In this document: one piece after another, positions 14,201 to 26,900 of the stretch
Position numbering within the stretch: position 1 is the first letter of the stretch
How the letters are laid out: the number at the start of each line of letters is the position of its first letter
Source: Branchiostoma floridae
Taxonomy: Eukaryota > Chordata > Leptocardii > Amphioxiformes > Branchiostomatidae
DNA length: 64,000 bases
NCBI RefSeq assembly: GCF_000003815.2
Contig: NC_049986.1
Span: 14,604,410 to 14,668,409, forward strand
Reading direction: 5' to 3'
Position numbers and translations under genes: made by a program
Notes under the pieces: generated by a model
What the model saw: the letters and a program-made list of their open reading frames with translations, nothing else
The model's database searches: none
What the model was told of the DNA's origin: nothing

Positions 14201-17200
14201 AGTCTCATGGTTTATTTGGACCTGACATAATTTAAAACAGTAGCATAAATAGGTAGGTAAAACAAGATTCTGTCAGTCACGAGCAGACATGACTCATCAG
14301 TTGATAAAAATGAGGGAAGGATGGTTAGGGAGACTGTTTGGTTACCACGGATACCATCGCACATGGTGCACAGCCTGAGAGTATGACATCACTGTTATGT
14401 CTGGTGGTGAACTTTTGTCGACCTCTTCTGGGCGGCTTGACATTTGTTTTTATCGACTTTCATTTCCAACTGTATGCCAAGTTATCCATGATGTTTGTAT
14501 ATGTATGTTGCTAGGAACATCACTGACATGCAGCTATTACACCATGGTCAATTACTACTTCATATTTGGATAACAAAGCAACAGAAACACTTCTGAGGCA
14601 TAGTAGTGATGCAAGGAGCTGTAGAGTGTTTTGCTGATGGTCCTACATGTACATGTTATAGAGTAACATTATTTTAGCTAGCTTGGACACAATTCTAGGT
14701 ATTTTGTCATCTTGTCTGACAAGTTGGAAAAGATGGTAATACACAAGCAGGGTGTTGTCTCACCCAGGTTTAGAACCAAGGCTGGGGCATGGATTGTGAT
14801 GTTTTATAATCTCAGATAGGATTGAGTTCCAATAGGAATACCAGACATGAACGTCAGTCATTATCGAGTTGTCATTAGCAGTGGCTTTTATTTGCATCTT
14901 GCAAATCAGGCTGTCTTTGGATGTTGACTTGAATAAAAATCTGAAAAATGCAGGAATGGTGGGTGAGAAAATGTCACCAATCTCCCATTGGGTTTGGAAT
15001 GGAGTAAAGGTTAGCCACAGGAAAATAGTTTCATACTCCAGAGGTTTGCCACAACCATAGACTCATATTTTGTCTTTTATGCTATTGTCTAATTCTTTGA
15101 TGTAAGACAAATTGATTTGAAATGTTTTCTTGCCCAAGCATGCTTTAGTCCATATTGCAGAATCAGCAAAACATGTTTTACGATGAGGAAATGAGTGAAA
15201 CAGTAATTTTCCAGCAAGCAGAATCATACAGCATATCCTCAGCTCCACGCTTCATTATCGGTTACAAGTCACCACACATTTTACAACCTTCTGTTTTTTA
15301 ATTTCAAAATATATTGACTTATTGCGAGTTCTCACAATTTTTATATTGTCACAGGAATATACAATGAAGTCAATTTCATCTAGTCAGAGTCTATTTATGT
15401 GAATGGAAAGCTTTAAGCATCTGTCCCTATACTTGATCAAGTTACCAAGGAGCATCTGTCATCCCCTGTAATGTGTCCTCACAGATTACTTGGTCCAGTT
15501 GTCCTGAATAGGTGTCGTTAACATTACACGCCTATCTGTCTGTTGATGAAAATTTCATGAAGTCAGCTATTCTGGTGGTACCTTGCACTGATTACTGTAT
15601 TGTGCTGGTTTGTGGGGGTGCTCAGCTTTCATTCTTCTTCCATACAATGTTTCCTGTGCTTCATCAGTATCTGTACATTTCTTGGAAGACCTGAAATTTT
15701 GAATGGTCAAAGTGTATCTGAATGTCTTGTGCTTCCTGTCCTCCTCCTCAGCTCTCTTCTATACAAGCAAGTTTTGAGAAATGTTCATGGCAATAAAATG
15801 TGTTACAGTGTCTTGACCTGGCTTCTTAGCAGACAAAATTTTCAAAGCCTTGTGTTGGAAAGCTAGCAGGTGTTTGCCAAGACTGTTAAAAAAATGTGTT
15901 TAAGTCAAAGAGTTAATTTAAAGAGGACAAGGATAACTAACGTCAAGCCACTGATAAAAAGTCCTAAACCTCCTTGGATAGATAAAGAGGCTTATGTGAC
16001 CCTAAAGGATAAGGAATGTTTATACATATAAAGAACAAACTTCCTGGACACATCACAGGATGCTGTAAATCTTTATGATGGTTTTATGGTGTTTTTTTTC
16101 AGTGACTCATCCACAACACAATGAATATACATTTCCAATCTCTTGCTTCTGTACTGATGAATTGTTTCAACTAAAAATATTTAGGCTTGTCCCCTCGTAC
16201 TGTGAAGTAAAACTACTGTAAAAGTAAATGGATTTACAGAATGTTTCACAACTAACTACACAAGCCCTGTGGCATGCATTTTTTCTGGACATGGGTAGCA
16301 GGCAGCACACATGCAGACTCTGGAAGCAATAAAGTACAGATGCTGAAGGTCAGATAGAGGATAAGATAAAGGTCCCATCACACCTGCTTTATATAAACTG
16401 GGGTGATCCTTATTCAAGGAGTCAGATCTCTTTGGTAGTTACATGTATGTTAGAGGACACTTCAAGTTACTGAAGATGTTTGTAGTTGCGCAGACGCCTG
16501 TAGTTGCGGCAGTGGATGAACCAAAAGAACACACCGACATCTCGACCTGGAGTCCTCATGTTATAATCAGGAAATGCTGTGCTCATATCAGCTTATGTTC
16601 ATGGAGGTTGAAGATGGTTCTCAAATGGGAAAGCCTGTCTTTCTTATCTTTGGGATTTCTTGGAGAAACTTTGAAACAGTAGGACCGATGAACCGCCTGG
16701 AATAGACCATCTCCTTGGTAGATCATCCATCTTGTTTCATACCCTGGCATTACAGACATGTTGGTATTAGAACAGAGGGGAAGGCTGATAGGTTATGACA
16801 GATTCACAGATTCTTTATTCAATTACAAGTAATTCACTAATTACATCTGAGTCTTCCTTTGATATCTTATCTCAAAGTTAGTCTGTATCCAAAACTTGCT
16901 GCCTTTCTCTATACTATATTTCTAATACACAACCGTTTTATAAGTCTTGTAGTATCATTAATTTGATAGTAAAGATAACTACTATTTCATAGATGTCTGT
17001 GGACATTCAACTGTATGAACATCTCATTGAAAATTCCTTCAAGAAACCCAACCTACTGTCCAAGATAAGCCTAGTCCATTAATGATGTTTAGAGAGATAA
17101 CTAGACTGACCTGGAATTTAAATCCATCTAACTCTATCTCATTAAGCTCTGTTCAGCCTGAAGAATTCTATTTCTGATCTAGGTTGAAGATATACCATGA

Positions 17201-17270
17201 TGGAGAGGGTTTAGCTGTGCAAGCCAAGTAGTGATATGTACCATCTTTGTTTGGCAAGGTACCTTTTATT
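5221..17270. other. Long non-coding stretch, no gene seen
   Basis: About 12 kb without a reading frame that resembles a known protein and without a consistent splice-linked exon series on either strand. It may be intron 1 of CRUMBS. A short 5' exon encoding only a start codon and part of a signal peptide could hide here unseen. Confidence 0.5.
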
Positions 17271-17436
17271 GCACCGTTGATCAACTTCATGTATGGCTGA
17301 TATGCGGTCAAACCTGTACAAGTGTCCACATCTACATACTACTGTCTGTATAGCTATTAGTTGTTATTAATTGCCATACATTGTACCCTGTGCGATTGTT
17401 GAGCAATAAAAATTCATTCATTCATTCATTCATTCA
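17271..17436 (+). mobile_element. Probable LINE 3' end with (ATTC)n tail
   Basis: A unique-looking sequence ends in gcaataaaa and runs directly into about six ATTC units (17412-17434). Short tandem-repeat tails in place of poly-A are typical of CR1/L2-type non-LTR retrotransposons. Only the 3' end is present and no reverse transcriptase is visible. The left boundary is approximate. Confidence 0.45.
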
Positions 17437-18018
17437 CATGTGTATATAAAGACTACCAGGATAGTGTGACTACTTTTGGTGGTCTCTTTGGTAACATGAG
17501 TTAGATAACTTTTTCTGACAAACATGAAGAATTCTATCTGTAGTGACAACCTGCCCCAGTTAATGGACCAGCCTCCCAAGTGTTTGTCTTGGGTAATTTT
17601 GACTCTAGATCTATCATAACTCAATGCAAAAATGTTATCATTTTCCTTTCATTTGTTTTGAAACTCTTAATATTGTAACTTCTGCTCCAGCTGAAGATAT
17701 TAGACATCAAATCCTTGGAGGTGTCCTGAGATTTAGTATGGATCATAGTAATTTGGAACAGACTTCTTCTTATCACTGATGTGTGATATACATGTAGAGT
17801 TGAAACATATTTCAATTATATCAGGAGTATACTGGCACTGATGGCACATCCACGCTATCAGTATCACTTTTTGCTTTAATAAACTAAATTTTTCTTGCAT
17901 TTGTGTTTAATGAGGAACATGCTCCTGTCTTACATCAATAGTTTTGCAGTGAATCATAAGTTCTCTTACAGACCTGGTAACCTTAGACTTCATAAGGTGG
18001 CCCTTATCATAGCAACCC

Positions 18019-18163
18019 TATACTGGATACCAGACCCCAGCCCGATCTCAAAAATATCTATCGTGTTGGCCCAACGCAATAGATATTTAGATATTTATCG
18101 TGTTGGCCCAACACGATAGATACTATATTTTTGAGATCGGGCTGGGGTCCGGAATCCAGGCTA
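18019..18163. mobile_element. MITE-like element with 38-bp terminal inverted repeats
   Basis: The arms 18019-18056 and 18126-18163 match at 34 of 38 positions, including a perfect 24-bp block (18033-18056 with 18126-18149). The right end reads inward as TAGCCTGGATTCC. The middle holds near-palindromic copies of TATCGTGTTGGCCCA. No clear target duplication is seen. It lies 18 bp from a second related element. Confidence 0.75.
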
Positions 18164-18181
18164 ATACAGTCCCTGTACCTC

Positions 18182-18381
18182 TAGCCTGGATGCCAGACTA
18201 TTTCCAGGACATACACACACCAGCTCCTAGGTTCTGAGGCCAACATGCTCCCAAGGAAATTTTACTACAGGCTCCCATTAGCTCATGATCTAACACAGGG
18301 ACTATGGTAAAATTTGTCAGCCCTGGAAGATCCACTGAACTGGCTTTTGTGGGCCCTGGAAACAGTCTGGCATTCAGGCTA
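18182..18381. mobile_element. MITE-like element, 200 bp, TAGCCTG ends
   Basis: Terminal inverted repeats of 27 bp (18182-18208 and 18355-18381) match at 25 of 27 positions and begin TAGCCTG. The flanking 9-mers ctgtacctc and ctacacccc agree at 6 of 9 bases, which fits a decayed 9-bp target duplication. There is no coding capacity. Confidence 0.75.
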
Positions 18382-19497
18382 CTACACCCCCTTGAAACAG
18401 ATGGTTCCACTCTCCAAGTTGTAGTCTAGCTGGCGTGTAGCTGCACCATCTGATGTGGCCTAAACGCCTGTAAAGAATCCTGCCTATGCCTTATCTCTCC
18501 TCTCAGTTGGCAGGTTCTGTGCAAGCAGCTTTAGCTTATTGTGGGGATCCGTTGACAAGATATTTAGGGAAGTCTGTTGGGGGATCAGACTGATGGGTTA
18601 GGAGCAGATACCCTCAGCTTAGAGATGACCTCAAAACCCTGAAAGCCTTTCAATAATATCCTGGCTGGACTAGGATTAGCTCTTCACAGGCAGTGGAATA
18701 CTCGAAATACTGTATTTGTTTTTGAACGAATAGTTATTAGGAATAGTCAAACCTGTACAAGTTGACCGCCTCTGTATAAGGACCACCTGGCCAATCATGG
18801 CATTGTGACCACTTATACCATACTATATTATACTTATCTACTTTTGGAGTGGTTAATTAAAAGTGGAGAAAGATTCCTCCTGTCAAACTTCTCTTTTGAA
18901 TGTGCTGTCCATCACTGATGATTGTACTTGACATCTTTCTTCTTTGGAGTGATGTGGTATTTATTCATGCCATCACGGGAAGGCAGGGACATGGCAGTCT
19001 CGTTATTTACAGTTGCCCTTGCCTTGGTACTTGTAAAGAGAAAATTGGAGGTGCATGGCCTTAAATCTTGACAAATTAGAATGATGAGGGCTAAGTTAGG
19101 AGATAGAGCTGGTTGTTTGAACTAGAAAGGAATTATCTCATGTTCTTTGTTCTTGTTCAATTTCATGTTTTTTTAGACTAATCGAACTCCACACTGTCAT
19201 CTTGTTCCTTGCATCAATTCATTCCTTTTGTAACTTTCCTTTTCATAGAATTCTAGAAGGATACAAAAGTTGCCTATTAGTCAGCATTCAGAGATTGTGA
19301 GGTAATTTTTCTGACCTGATGAATTGTTTTATCTAAGTGGTCAGTTATCTGATCATCTGGAAACTATCTGTGGTTTTCAGTTCATTAGATGTAAACACAA
19401 AGGGATTGGTCACCACAAAGGTTTGATTGTCATTTCTGTGGTAGATTCCTGATAAAAGACATGATTTAAATCACTATCACCACTGGCCAGTCTGGGG
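18382..19497. other. Non-coding stretch, no gene seen
   Basis: There is no recognisable coding or RNA feature. A piece near 18745 (gtcaaacctgtacaagt, then a run mentioning gaccgcc/gaccacc) resembles a motif also seen near 17307 and 54698, so it may be a fragment of an interspersed repeat. Confidence 0.4.
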
Positions 19498-19616
19498 TAG
19501 CCTGGTATCCAGCCGTAATTATAGCTCCCGAGTCTCTTCTCTCCTCTTCGCAAATAGAGAGAGAGAGAGAGGAAAGAAGAGACTCGGAAGCTATATTACG
19601 GCTGGATACCAGGCTA
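19498..19616. mobile_element. MITE-like element with perfect 9-bp target duplication
   Basis: This 119-bp element begins TAGCCTGGTATCCAGCCG and ends with the matching complement; the outer 22 bp are perfect and the stem continues into GAGTCTCTTCT. A (GA)n run fills the loop. AGTCTGGGG flanks it directly at 19489-19497 and 19617-19625. It belongs with the elements at 5053, 18019, 18182 and 19889. Confidence 0.88.
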
Positions 19617-19888
19617 AGTCTGGGGCAATCATCAGAAACAGATTTATTTTAATCATGCACATTCCTGGAACATCTGGTGGACAGCATTGTTCAATTTACC
19701 TGTCAATCATTTTAGTGAAGTGGCATGGAATGTGTTTGATATAGGAGTAAGATGCTGTATAGGCAGACCAAACAATTAGTACCAGGACTCTAGACTGGAA
19801 GTTTGAGTTTAGAGATGTGTATCTTATCTTTTTCTGGGCTGTTATAAGGATATTACAAAAGCTGAAATGATATCATCCATTGGTTACT

Positions 19889-19983
19889 TAGCCTGAGTGC
19901 CAGCCTCTTCAGTGACCACTGGCTCAATTCTTTCGCTTGCTAGCATAAGCCAGCAGTCTTTGTGGATGTTGGTACTCAGGCTA
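19889..19983. mobile_element. MITE-like element, 95 bp, TAGCCTGAGT ends
   Basis: The left end TAGCCTGAGTGCCAGC mirrors the right end (inward TAGCCTGAGTACCAAC). The flanking 9-mers ttggttact and taggctacc share 6 of 9 bases, again consistent with an eroded 9-bp duplication. The core is very short and has no coding capacity. Confidence 0.65.
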
Positions 19984-19992
19984 TAGGCTACC

Positions 19993-22900
19993 TTGTTTGT
20001 CAATATGTCCATACACTGGGACTCTAGAGAGAGTTGTCTGTTTATCTTTTCTCAGCCCCATGATGTGTACATATTCCAGGCAGGCTGGGCTTCTGTTAAT
20101 TGGGATTTAATGATGTCTCCTGTGCTGCATCACAGTCTGGGGCTAATCCTTTATTGGTGAAGATAATTGCTGTGACAAGTCCTGATTTACAGACAGCATG
20201 ATGTAGCTGTAGATCCACATGCATTGTTTGATATGCAAATATATTGATTATTACTTATCCTAGTGGTACAATATACATGTAGTAAGGATTGACTAAGAGT
20301 AAGATGATTTGCGTGATATAAACCAGTAGATAACCTTGGGGCTGCAGTTTCAAAGGGTTGTGTTCTTACCTGAACATTGTAGGAATGCTTGTCATCATTC
20401 TGTTCTATTCATAGCCATCATAATTCATATGTCATCCAAACACATATAACGGAAATCACATATATTTTCTGGGGAGGATATATACATGGAGCAATTACGT
20501 TTGACAAGATTTGCCCTAGGCATCTGTGCTTGACTGACAGAACACGTTTCATGCCTCAGAGGTGAATAGTTCCCATCTTCTTGACCATTGAATCAGGCCC
20601 CACACCAACCTCTGGTCCCCAAATCAGGTCCAGAACCTGTCCGGGATGGTTTGGGTTCTGTCCTGGCATTCTGTTTCTCTTGGTGTCCAAAAGGAGATAA
20701 CCTTTCCACAGGGGTCACCACCTTGGTATGGGGTTTTGAGACTGGGCAGCTGACCAGCTTAGCAAGGCTGGAAACAAACACTTCTGTGGCTTGGAGAGCT
20801 TGTAATTCTGGGCACTTATCTCTAATCCTGTAAGTGTGAGGACCCTGAATTCTACTGGTTTGGATCAAGTCATTTTCCTAATTCAGGTCCTTCTCCATTT
20901 TGATCTAATCATTGACTCCTGATTGCTCTCTCTTAAACTGTTTTGGAGATGTTCATCCTTGATTCAAAAGAAATAAGCATGAATCAATATTCATTGAAAA
21001 ACTAGTTCAGAAACTTCTTAAGAAACAGTAAGTTGGCATGCTGTAGAACATGACCAAATATCAGAAATGGCTATCTGAGGAATAGTCATGTTTATAGCGG
21101 CCTACGCAATATTGCGGAGAGGAGCCAACAGTCGCACAGACTACCTTGGGAACCATAAAGAAGGAAGAACAACTGAAGAATTCTATTGGATTTATTGTCC
21201 TGTTGGGTTCCTGGAAGACCATTTGTAATACAATATTTAAGACTCCTTTTACGCAAAAGTCAGCAAAGAATTCTGTTAGTGCCTTGAGGCCTAGCTTAGC
21301 ATCGGAATTTAGATTTTCCCTGCGGACACAAAGCTCTGAGTGTGGTTAGGATTCCTGTAGCTTTTTTTGCCTGTTTGCTGGTAAATCTTATCCCACGTAA
21401 ACTTCCCAGTGAGGTAGAAGTATGTCAACATGGCTAAAAGAATACACAGGTTGTTTAGAAATCGAAGAAAAGTTTATCTCATTGAAGTTTACTGGATTAG
21501 ACCCCTTCCCTGAACAGATTATGAAAGAGATTAAAGTCTGCATTGCTTGACTGAATCAAATATACCCTAAGGAAATACCTTAAAGCCTTCAACCTTGATA
21601 ACAGTGTAGCCTTTAAAGACACCTTTGTTGATGGTGGGCTTAGAGCGGCAGACAAAGCTAAAACAATTTGTTTCCTGGTCAGTAATAAGGGAATGCCGCT
21701 GATGGTAAAATCCACCTGTAGAATTGGGTGTTCTCTGCCGGCTGGTGTGGTTGATCCTTGCCATATCAAGTTCTCCCCTGGACAAAATCTCTGCACCAAT
21801 TATGGGATCTGTCTACAGCAGTGTAGGAGGGTTTTACACTGAGTGAGACCTTTTTTTCTCAGACTAGTCAGAGGTCTTCTGGATGAAAGCTGCACTTAAC
21901 ACTGGAGCTTTGTTTCCAAGACTTATTAATAGTCCATGATATTGTGTTACAGTCATACATGTACAGTATATGAGTTATGGCATGACTGGAGCAGATGGGT
22001 CCTGATAGAAAGCAATAACATTGTCCCCAAATAGACAGCCTTCCATATTTCACTGTAACTCAAGATGGCTGCCCCAATTATCAGGATTTCTGATTGCCAT
22101 GGCAACAGCTGAGAATGGAAAGATTGTTGGTTTTGGCAGGGTCCCACTCAAGATGTAAATCTGTTGGGGATCAGAGTTGCCCTGCACTGCTGACCTCCTC
22201 TCACCATATCATAGGGTAATTGGACTGGAGATGTGCTCTTTGTTGACCTTTTATAAAATGGAATAACAGATTCCTATTTCAAAAATAAATAAAATGATTT
22301 TTATTTTCAATTTGAAAGACAAAAGTAGAAAACACAGTTGGAGTTATTTTTTATCAGAGTTAGACTGAGTAAAACAGCAGGGATTAGTAGTGTTACAGAC
22401 GTGTATACATTGTCAATGTTGTGAAACATGTGTACAGCTTAGCCAGAAAAGTGCTTTGGTTGCCCAGGTTTAATTGAAAGTTGACCCTATGACCTTGACC
22501 ATAGTTGTGTGACATGTCATCCCTCTTCCTCTTACCCTCTCAGGAGGGGGTCAGATCTTGTTCCTGCTACACTGGTCCCAAAGAATGTCTTTCAAGTTTT
22601 GGAGCTGAACTAAAAAATGCTGAAGCATCCAACTTCTCACTGAACAATTTGTTCGACAAAGATTCTACATGCAGTACTACAAACAAAATACTTGCATTAA
22701 TGGAGGAACAAATTGCATCATTTTTTTCAGGATGTAAGAATTTAAAACATTTTAATTTCTTACATCCAGAGAGATATTACCTTTGCTAAACTATTTGTCA
22801 TGGTCACATCCTCCCTGCTTTCTAACCTGTCAACCTGAATCTCTTACCAACTTAGTAGCTTTACTTTAGTCTGGTGGGATAACAAATAGCCTTCTTGGTA

Positions 22901-23421
22901 CAAAAGGGAGTTTGAAGTCAGGAGGTTAGGTGTGTATCAGTGTGAGAACTGGGACACACCATCTGTACAACATGGGGAGGGGACAGAAGGGCCAACTATA
23001 GGTAAACAACACAGTCCATCAATGTCCTTTGTGCTACTGCTCCAAGTAGAGGTGACTGCTGGGTTTCTGGGTCATGAGACAGATGACATGATTTTTGTGT
23101 AGTTTTCCCAGACAACTTCAACTCGTGCTTCAGCTTAACAGAGTTTTGTTATATGATTTGTTTTAACTTAACGTTATATGATGTTAAAAATAAAGTGGGA
23201 ATTGCCTATTGTACTTTATTCAGGTCAGTTTGAAATAATGATTCTCAAGATTTGGTTCACATGTTTGATAAGAGCAAACACTTACTAATAGTTCATCTTC
23301 AATATTTCTTTTTGATATTTCTACATGCAAAAAAAGTCAATAGCTACACATCTTCCATCATGACGTTGCATGTAATATGTTTGATCAATCATCTTACAGA
23401 AACTTCTTCATATCTTTCCAG
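19993..23421. other. Non-coding stretch ending in a CRUMBS intron acceptor
   Basis: I see no supported exon. A small inverted repeat (GGATGTAAGAA near 22730-22740 and TTCTTACATCC near 22757-22767) would form an 11-bp stem. The stretch ends with the polypyrimidine tract and CAG acceptor at 23419-23421 that opens the first CRUMBS exon I could place. Confidence 0.55.
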
Positions 23422-23985
23422 GCCTCTCACTGCTAGCTGTCGTTGCAGCCCAGACAACACAAGCACCAACACCAAGTGCAAACGCCTTCTTCAACGGCTT
23501 CAACTCCTATGCAGTTCTACCCAACACCTTACAGATCACCTCCACACTAACATCATTCAGCTTTAGAACTTGCAATGGGGGCCAACTCCTACGACAAGAG
23601 GGAAGCAATGGGGACTACATTGAGCTGTCTCTTATAGCATCGGGAGGGGTTCTAAGATTCTCCTTTCGAAAGGCAGGGGGGAGGGGGGAAGATTTTGTTG
23701 ATCTAGGGTCAGGACTCAATACTAATCAGATGTGGCACACAGTAGATCTAGAGTATTTAGTAGGCAACCTGACGTTAAGTGTTGATGGGGAAAAAATCAC
23801 AGTTGCATCTCAGACTGTCAGAAGTTACGTGCTGGACATCGACCTGTCTGGAAGTGCAGGAGTGGAGGTTGGACGTGGACTCATTGGATGTGTATATGCG
23901 GGTCCAGGGGTGCAGTTGACCACTGCAACGTCACAGTCCAATGTCCAGTGGGGTAGCTGTCCTTTGGAGAACAATGAGGGATGCG
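23422..23985 (+). CDS. crb: CRUMBS exon: signal-peptide end plus N-terminal laminin-G domain
   Basis: After two bases that complete a split codon, the exon reads [10 protein letters not shown], the hydrophobic end and probable cleavage site of a signal peptide. It then encodes one laminin-G-like domain with the hallmarks [20 protein letters not shown] and a late GCVYAGPG. It starts and ends in phase 1. The start codon and the first signal-peptide residues must be in an upstream exon. Confidence 0.88.
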
Positions 23986-26900
23986 GTAAGTCTTTGGAAG
24001 AAAGGACTTAAAAAATATAGATATATAATAAAAAATATATGTGTTTATGAATATGCATATATGTATACACATATAGATAGATGATAAATAATACAATTAT
24101 TTTGAATTTTGTTAGTATGTGACATTCATTTGTAACAGTCATTTACATTTATCTGTCAGATGACCTTTATCTCCTCATTTCAACCAGTTTTTGTTAGAAA
24201 TCTTCTATCCTTGTTTATCAAGAAACCATATGATATGATTGATTGATTAATTGATTGATTGATTGATTGATTGGGCTGATAAATGATAAAAACTCTCCCC
24301 AAATTTGTGTCGCTTTGCTATTCCCTAAACAATTGTCAGATAAAGGTCACTAACTGTTACATGTATATTGTAGCTTTAAATTTGTGTTTTTATTCACTCT
24401 TTGATGTGCCATTGTGTTTGTCTTCTTTTCAATTGAAAGCTTGTTTGGATTTTTAGAACGTTTTGTTGGAAATTCTGACATGTTTCTGTCTGTCTTTGTG
24501 TTCTTGTAGTGACAATTTGATTTCCGTTTTTCTATCTTTATTTTGCTTCACACAAATTGCATTATGTTAAGGTTGTATTTGGTTGGATTGAAGGCTACTT
24601 TCTATGTGTCTACAATGTGCTTTTTTGGTCACTGTTTAAAATTTACTATGAAATGATAGTTGTGGAACTGTAACATACATTTTGGTTCATTTCCTTATGG
24701 AACAGCTTTGATCACTGCAACTTTCTCTTTTGTGTGTTGCTAGTATAAAGCTTTTGAAAAGTTTTATTTCTTGTATTTGCTGACATAAGCTCTGCTTTCC
24801 AGGCCTGCCAGAGGATAGAGGTATGTGAGAGGTGGTGGATTAGCTCAGATGTCAAACATTTACACCACTAAGTCTTTCCTCACTTGACTCAGGTGAAAAT
24901 GAGATTGATATGTCATCTCAAACGGGAGGAAAGCTATAGCCATGATAGCCAAATCATAGGAAATGGTTTCATGTTAGAAGAGAGTGTCAGTCACACCTTG
25001 CAGGCTGAAGATTCCATCACAGTTATTAATTCTGGTATTCTTGACTCAATACACATCTGAGCTGTTGGTTACTGGGATAATGGCCCTTGTTGTATACCTC
25101 TGCACCAAAGCGTGAAACTTGATATAGAAAGCAAGGATAACCAGTTAGGCCAGAGACACAAAAAAGGACCAAACAGCAGTGGCAACAGTTCTAACTATTT
25201 TGAAGGTAACTTGGATTGTTATCTATTCTGGGATCATCACTCATCATTGTTATTTTACCCTGGCATTTTCCTGTGGAAATATTGGCACAAGAGCTGTTTG
25301 ACTTGTAACCCTACAGCCATCAGGGACCACACACAACACCCACACCTGGATTCTTCATTTATCCCAACAACCTTTGCAACTTTCCCAGGAACCTCTCCTT
25401 GTTCCCATGGCAACAGCATGGACAGGATAACATTTACAGCACCATGATACTGACGGAGCTAAGATCTTTAGTGCCAACGTTCATACTTTTTTCAGACAGT
25501 ACTAGTGTAGTACTGAAGTCAGGGGACATGTAAAATATAATAGCTCGTTATATATATGTGTATATTTGACGTAATCTATTTTGTTATTGTTTGTTACCAT
25601 GGTTACTTACACACTTCATTGTATCATTGATTGTAACATTGTGAATGAAGAATAAAATGTGGAAAAAAAAAATATTAAAAAAAAAACAAAAAAAACCATG
25701 ATACTGACTATCATCAATGTTGCCATTTTCAGAGCAAAGTAGATTACTTGCATTATACAAATAAAGATGGTTTATGACTTCCAAATTGTATAACAACAAT
25801 GTTTAGTTTCGTTTCATAACAGTGTAGAGGGAAGGCATATGCCATGATTGAATGAACATTGATATCAGCTCAAAACAAGTACAGTAAAAGCTCCTGGTAC
25901 CTGGTCACATCCTTCAAGCTACAAGTAAAAGTTGATCTAAGACAAAAAATACAGCTGTTTTTCTTTTACACTTACTCTACCCCTCATCAAACCTAACACA
26001 TGGGCATTCAACATAAGAAAGCTGTACATTTGTATATATTAATTTTAACCACCATGGTCATTTTTGATACATATATACTATCTATATCAAACATTCCTGT
26101 GGTATAAAACATAGGATTGAACCAACCAGCATGTCTTGTTACTGTTCTCACATGATAACCTTTATTCCCTACCTACATGTAGGCACTGACACTGTTGTTA
26201 GAACAGCCTAACTCATCCTTGCCTAACTAATCACCCTAGTTGCTGTAGCCAAGCTTAACTGTGAAGCACAGTACAAATATGTATATTGTGTAGTCCTAGT
26301 TCTCAGCTGTTTATCTTTAACTAGATCATGTAATATGCTAGGCATAGCAAGAACACAGTATAGAGTAGTACTGACTGTTGACCTTTTCTATAACCTATTA
26401 ACTTCTGCCTCCGTCTTGACTAACCAGTGTTCATGTTGTCACCATAACAGCATGCTGTGTGTTTCTGTCATCCCAGATGGCCCAGTTGACACGGACGCCT
26501 GTGTTAGCCACCCTTGCGAGAACGGCGGGATATGCGTAGACGAAATCCAAAACTACACATGCATTTGTACGGCTAGATATACCGGTCGAAATTGCGAGAT
26601 CGACACGGGTATGCCACCGCTAACTTGTGTCTCATACGTAATCCAACATCTATTATTACTTTTTGATCCTCAGTTAAAACTAATGCATACATTTAACACA
26701 TCTCCTGTGTGGCAATTAGTTCCTTGACCTACTAATACATATGGAAACTAATGAAAGCCTTTTCTTTTAATTACTAGATACACTCCTGGAAAAAAACTTT
26801 GTCAATAACAGTGCATGCTCAAATGATTGGACCCCAAATCCTAGTTCTTAATCAAATATAATCCTTATCAAATCTTTTTAAAAAAATCATAATTTTGCAT

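Noticed and set aside
14869..14957. ATG-started frame ending in GTGG|gtgaga that would splice in the right phase to the CRUMBS exon at 23422
   Set aside because: The joined product would have a long charged stretch before the hydrophobic core, unlike a signal peptide, and phase-1 donors of this quality occur by chance in 23 kb.
21497..21799. Two overlapping minus-strand frames of 72-100 codons
   Set aside because: No recognisable domain, no supporting splice sites and no conserved partner exon; kept only as a note.
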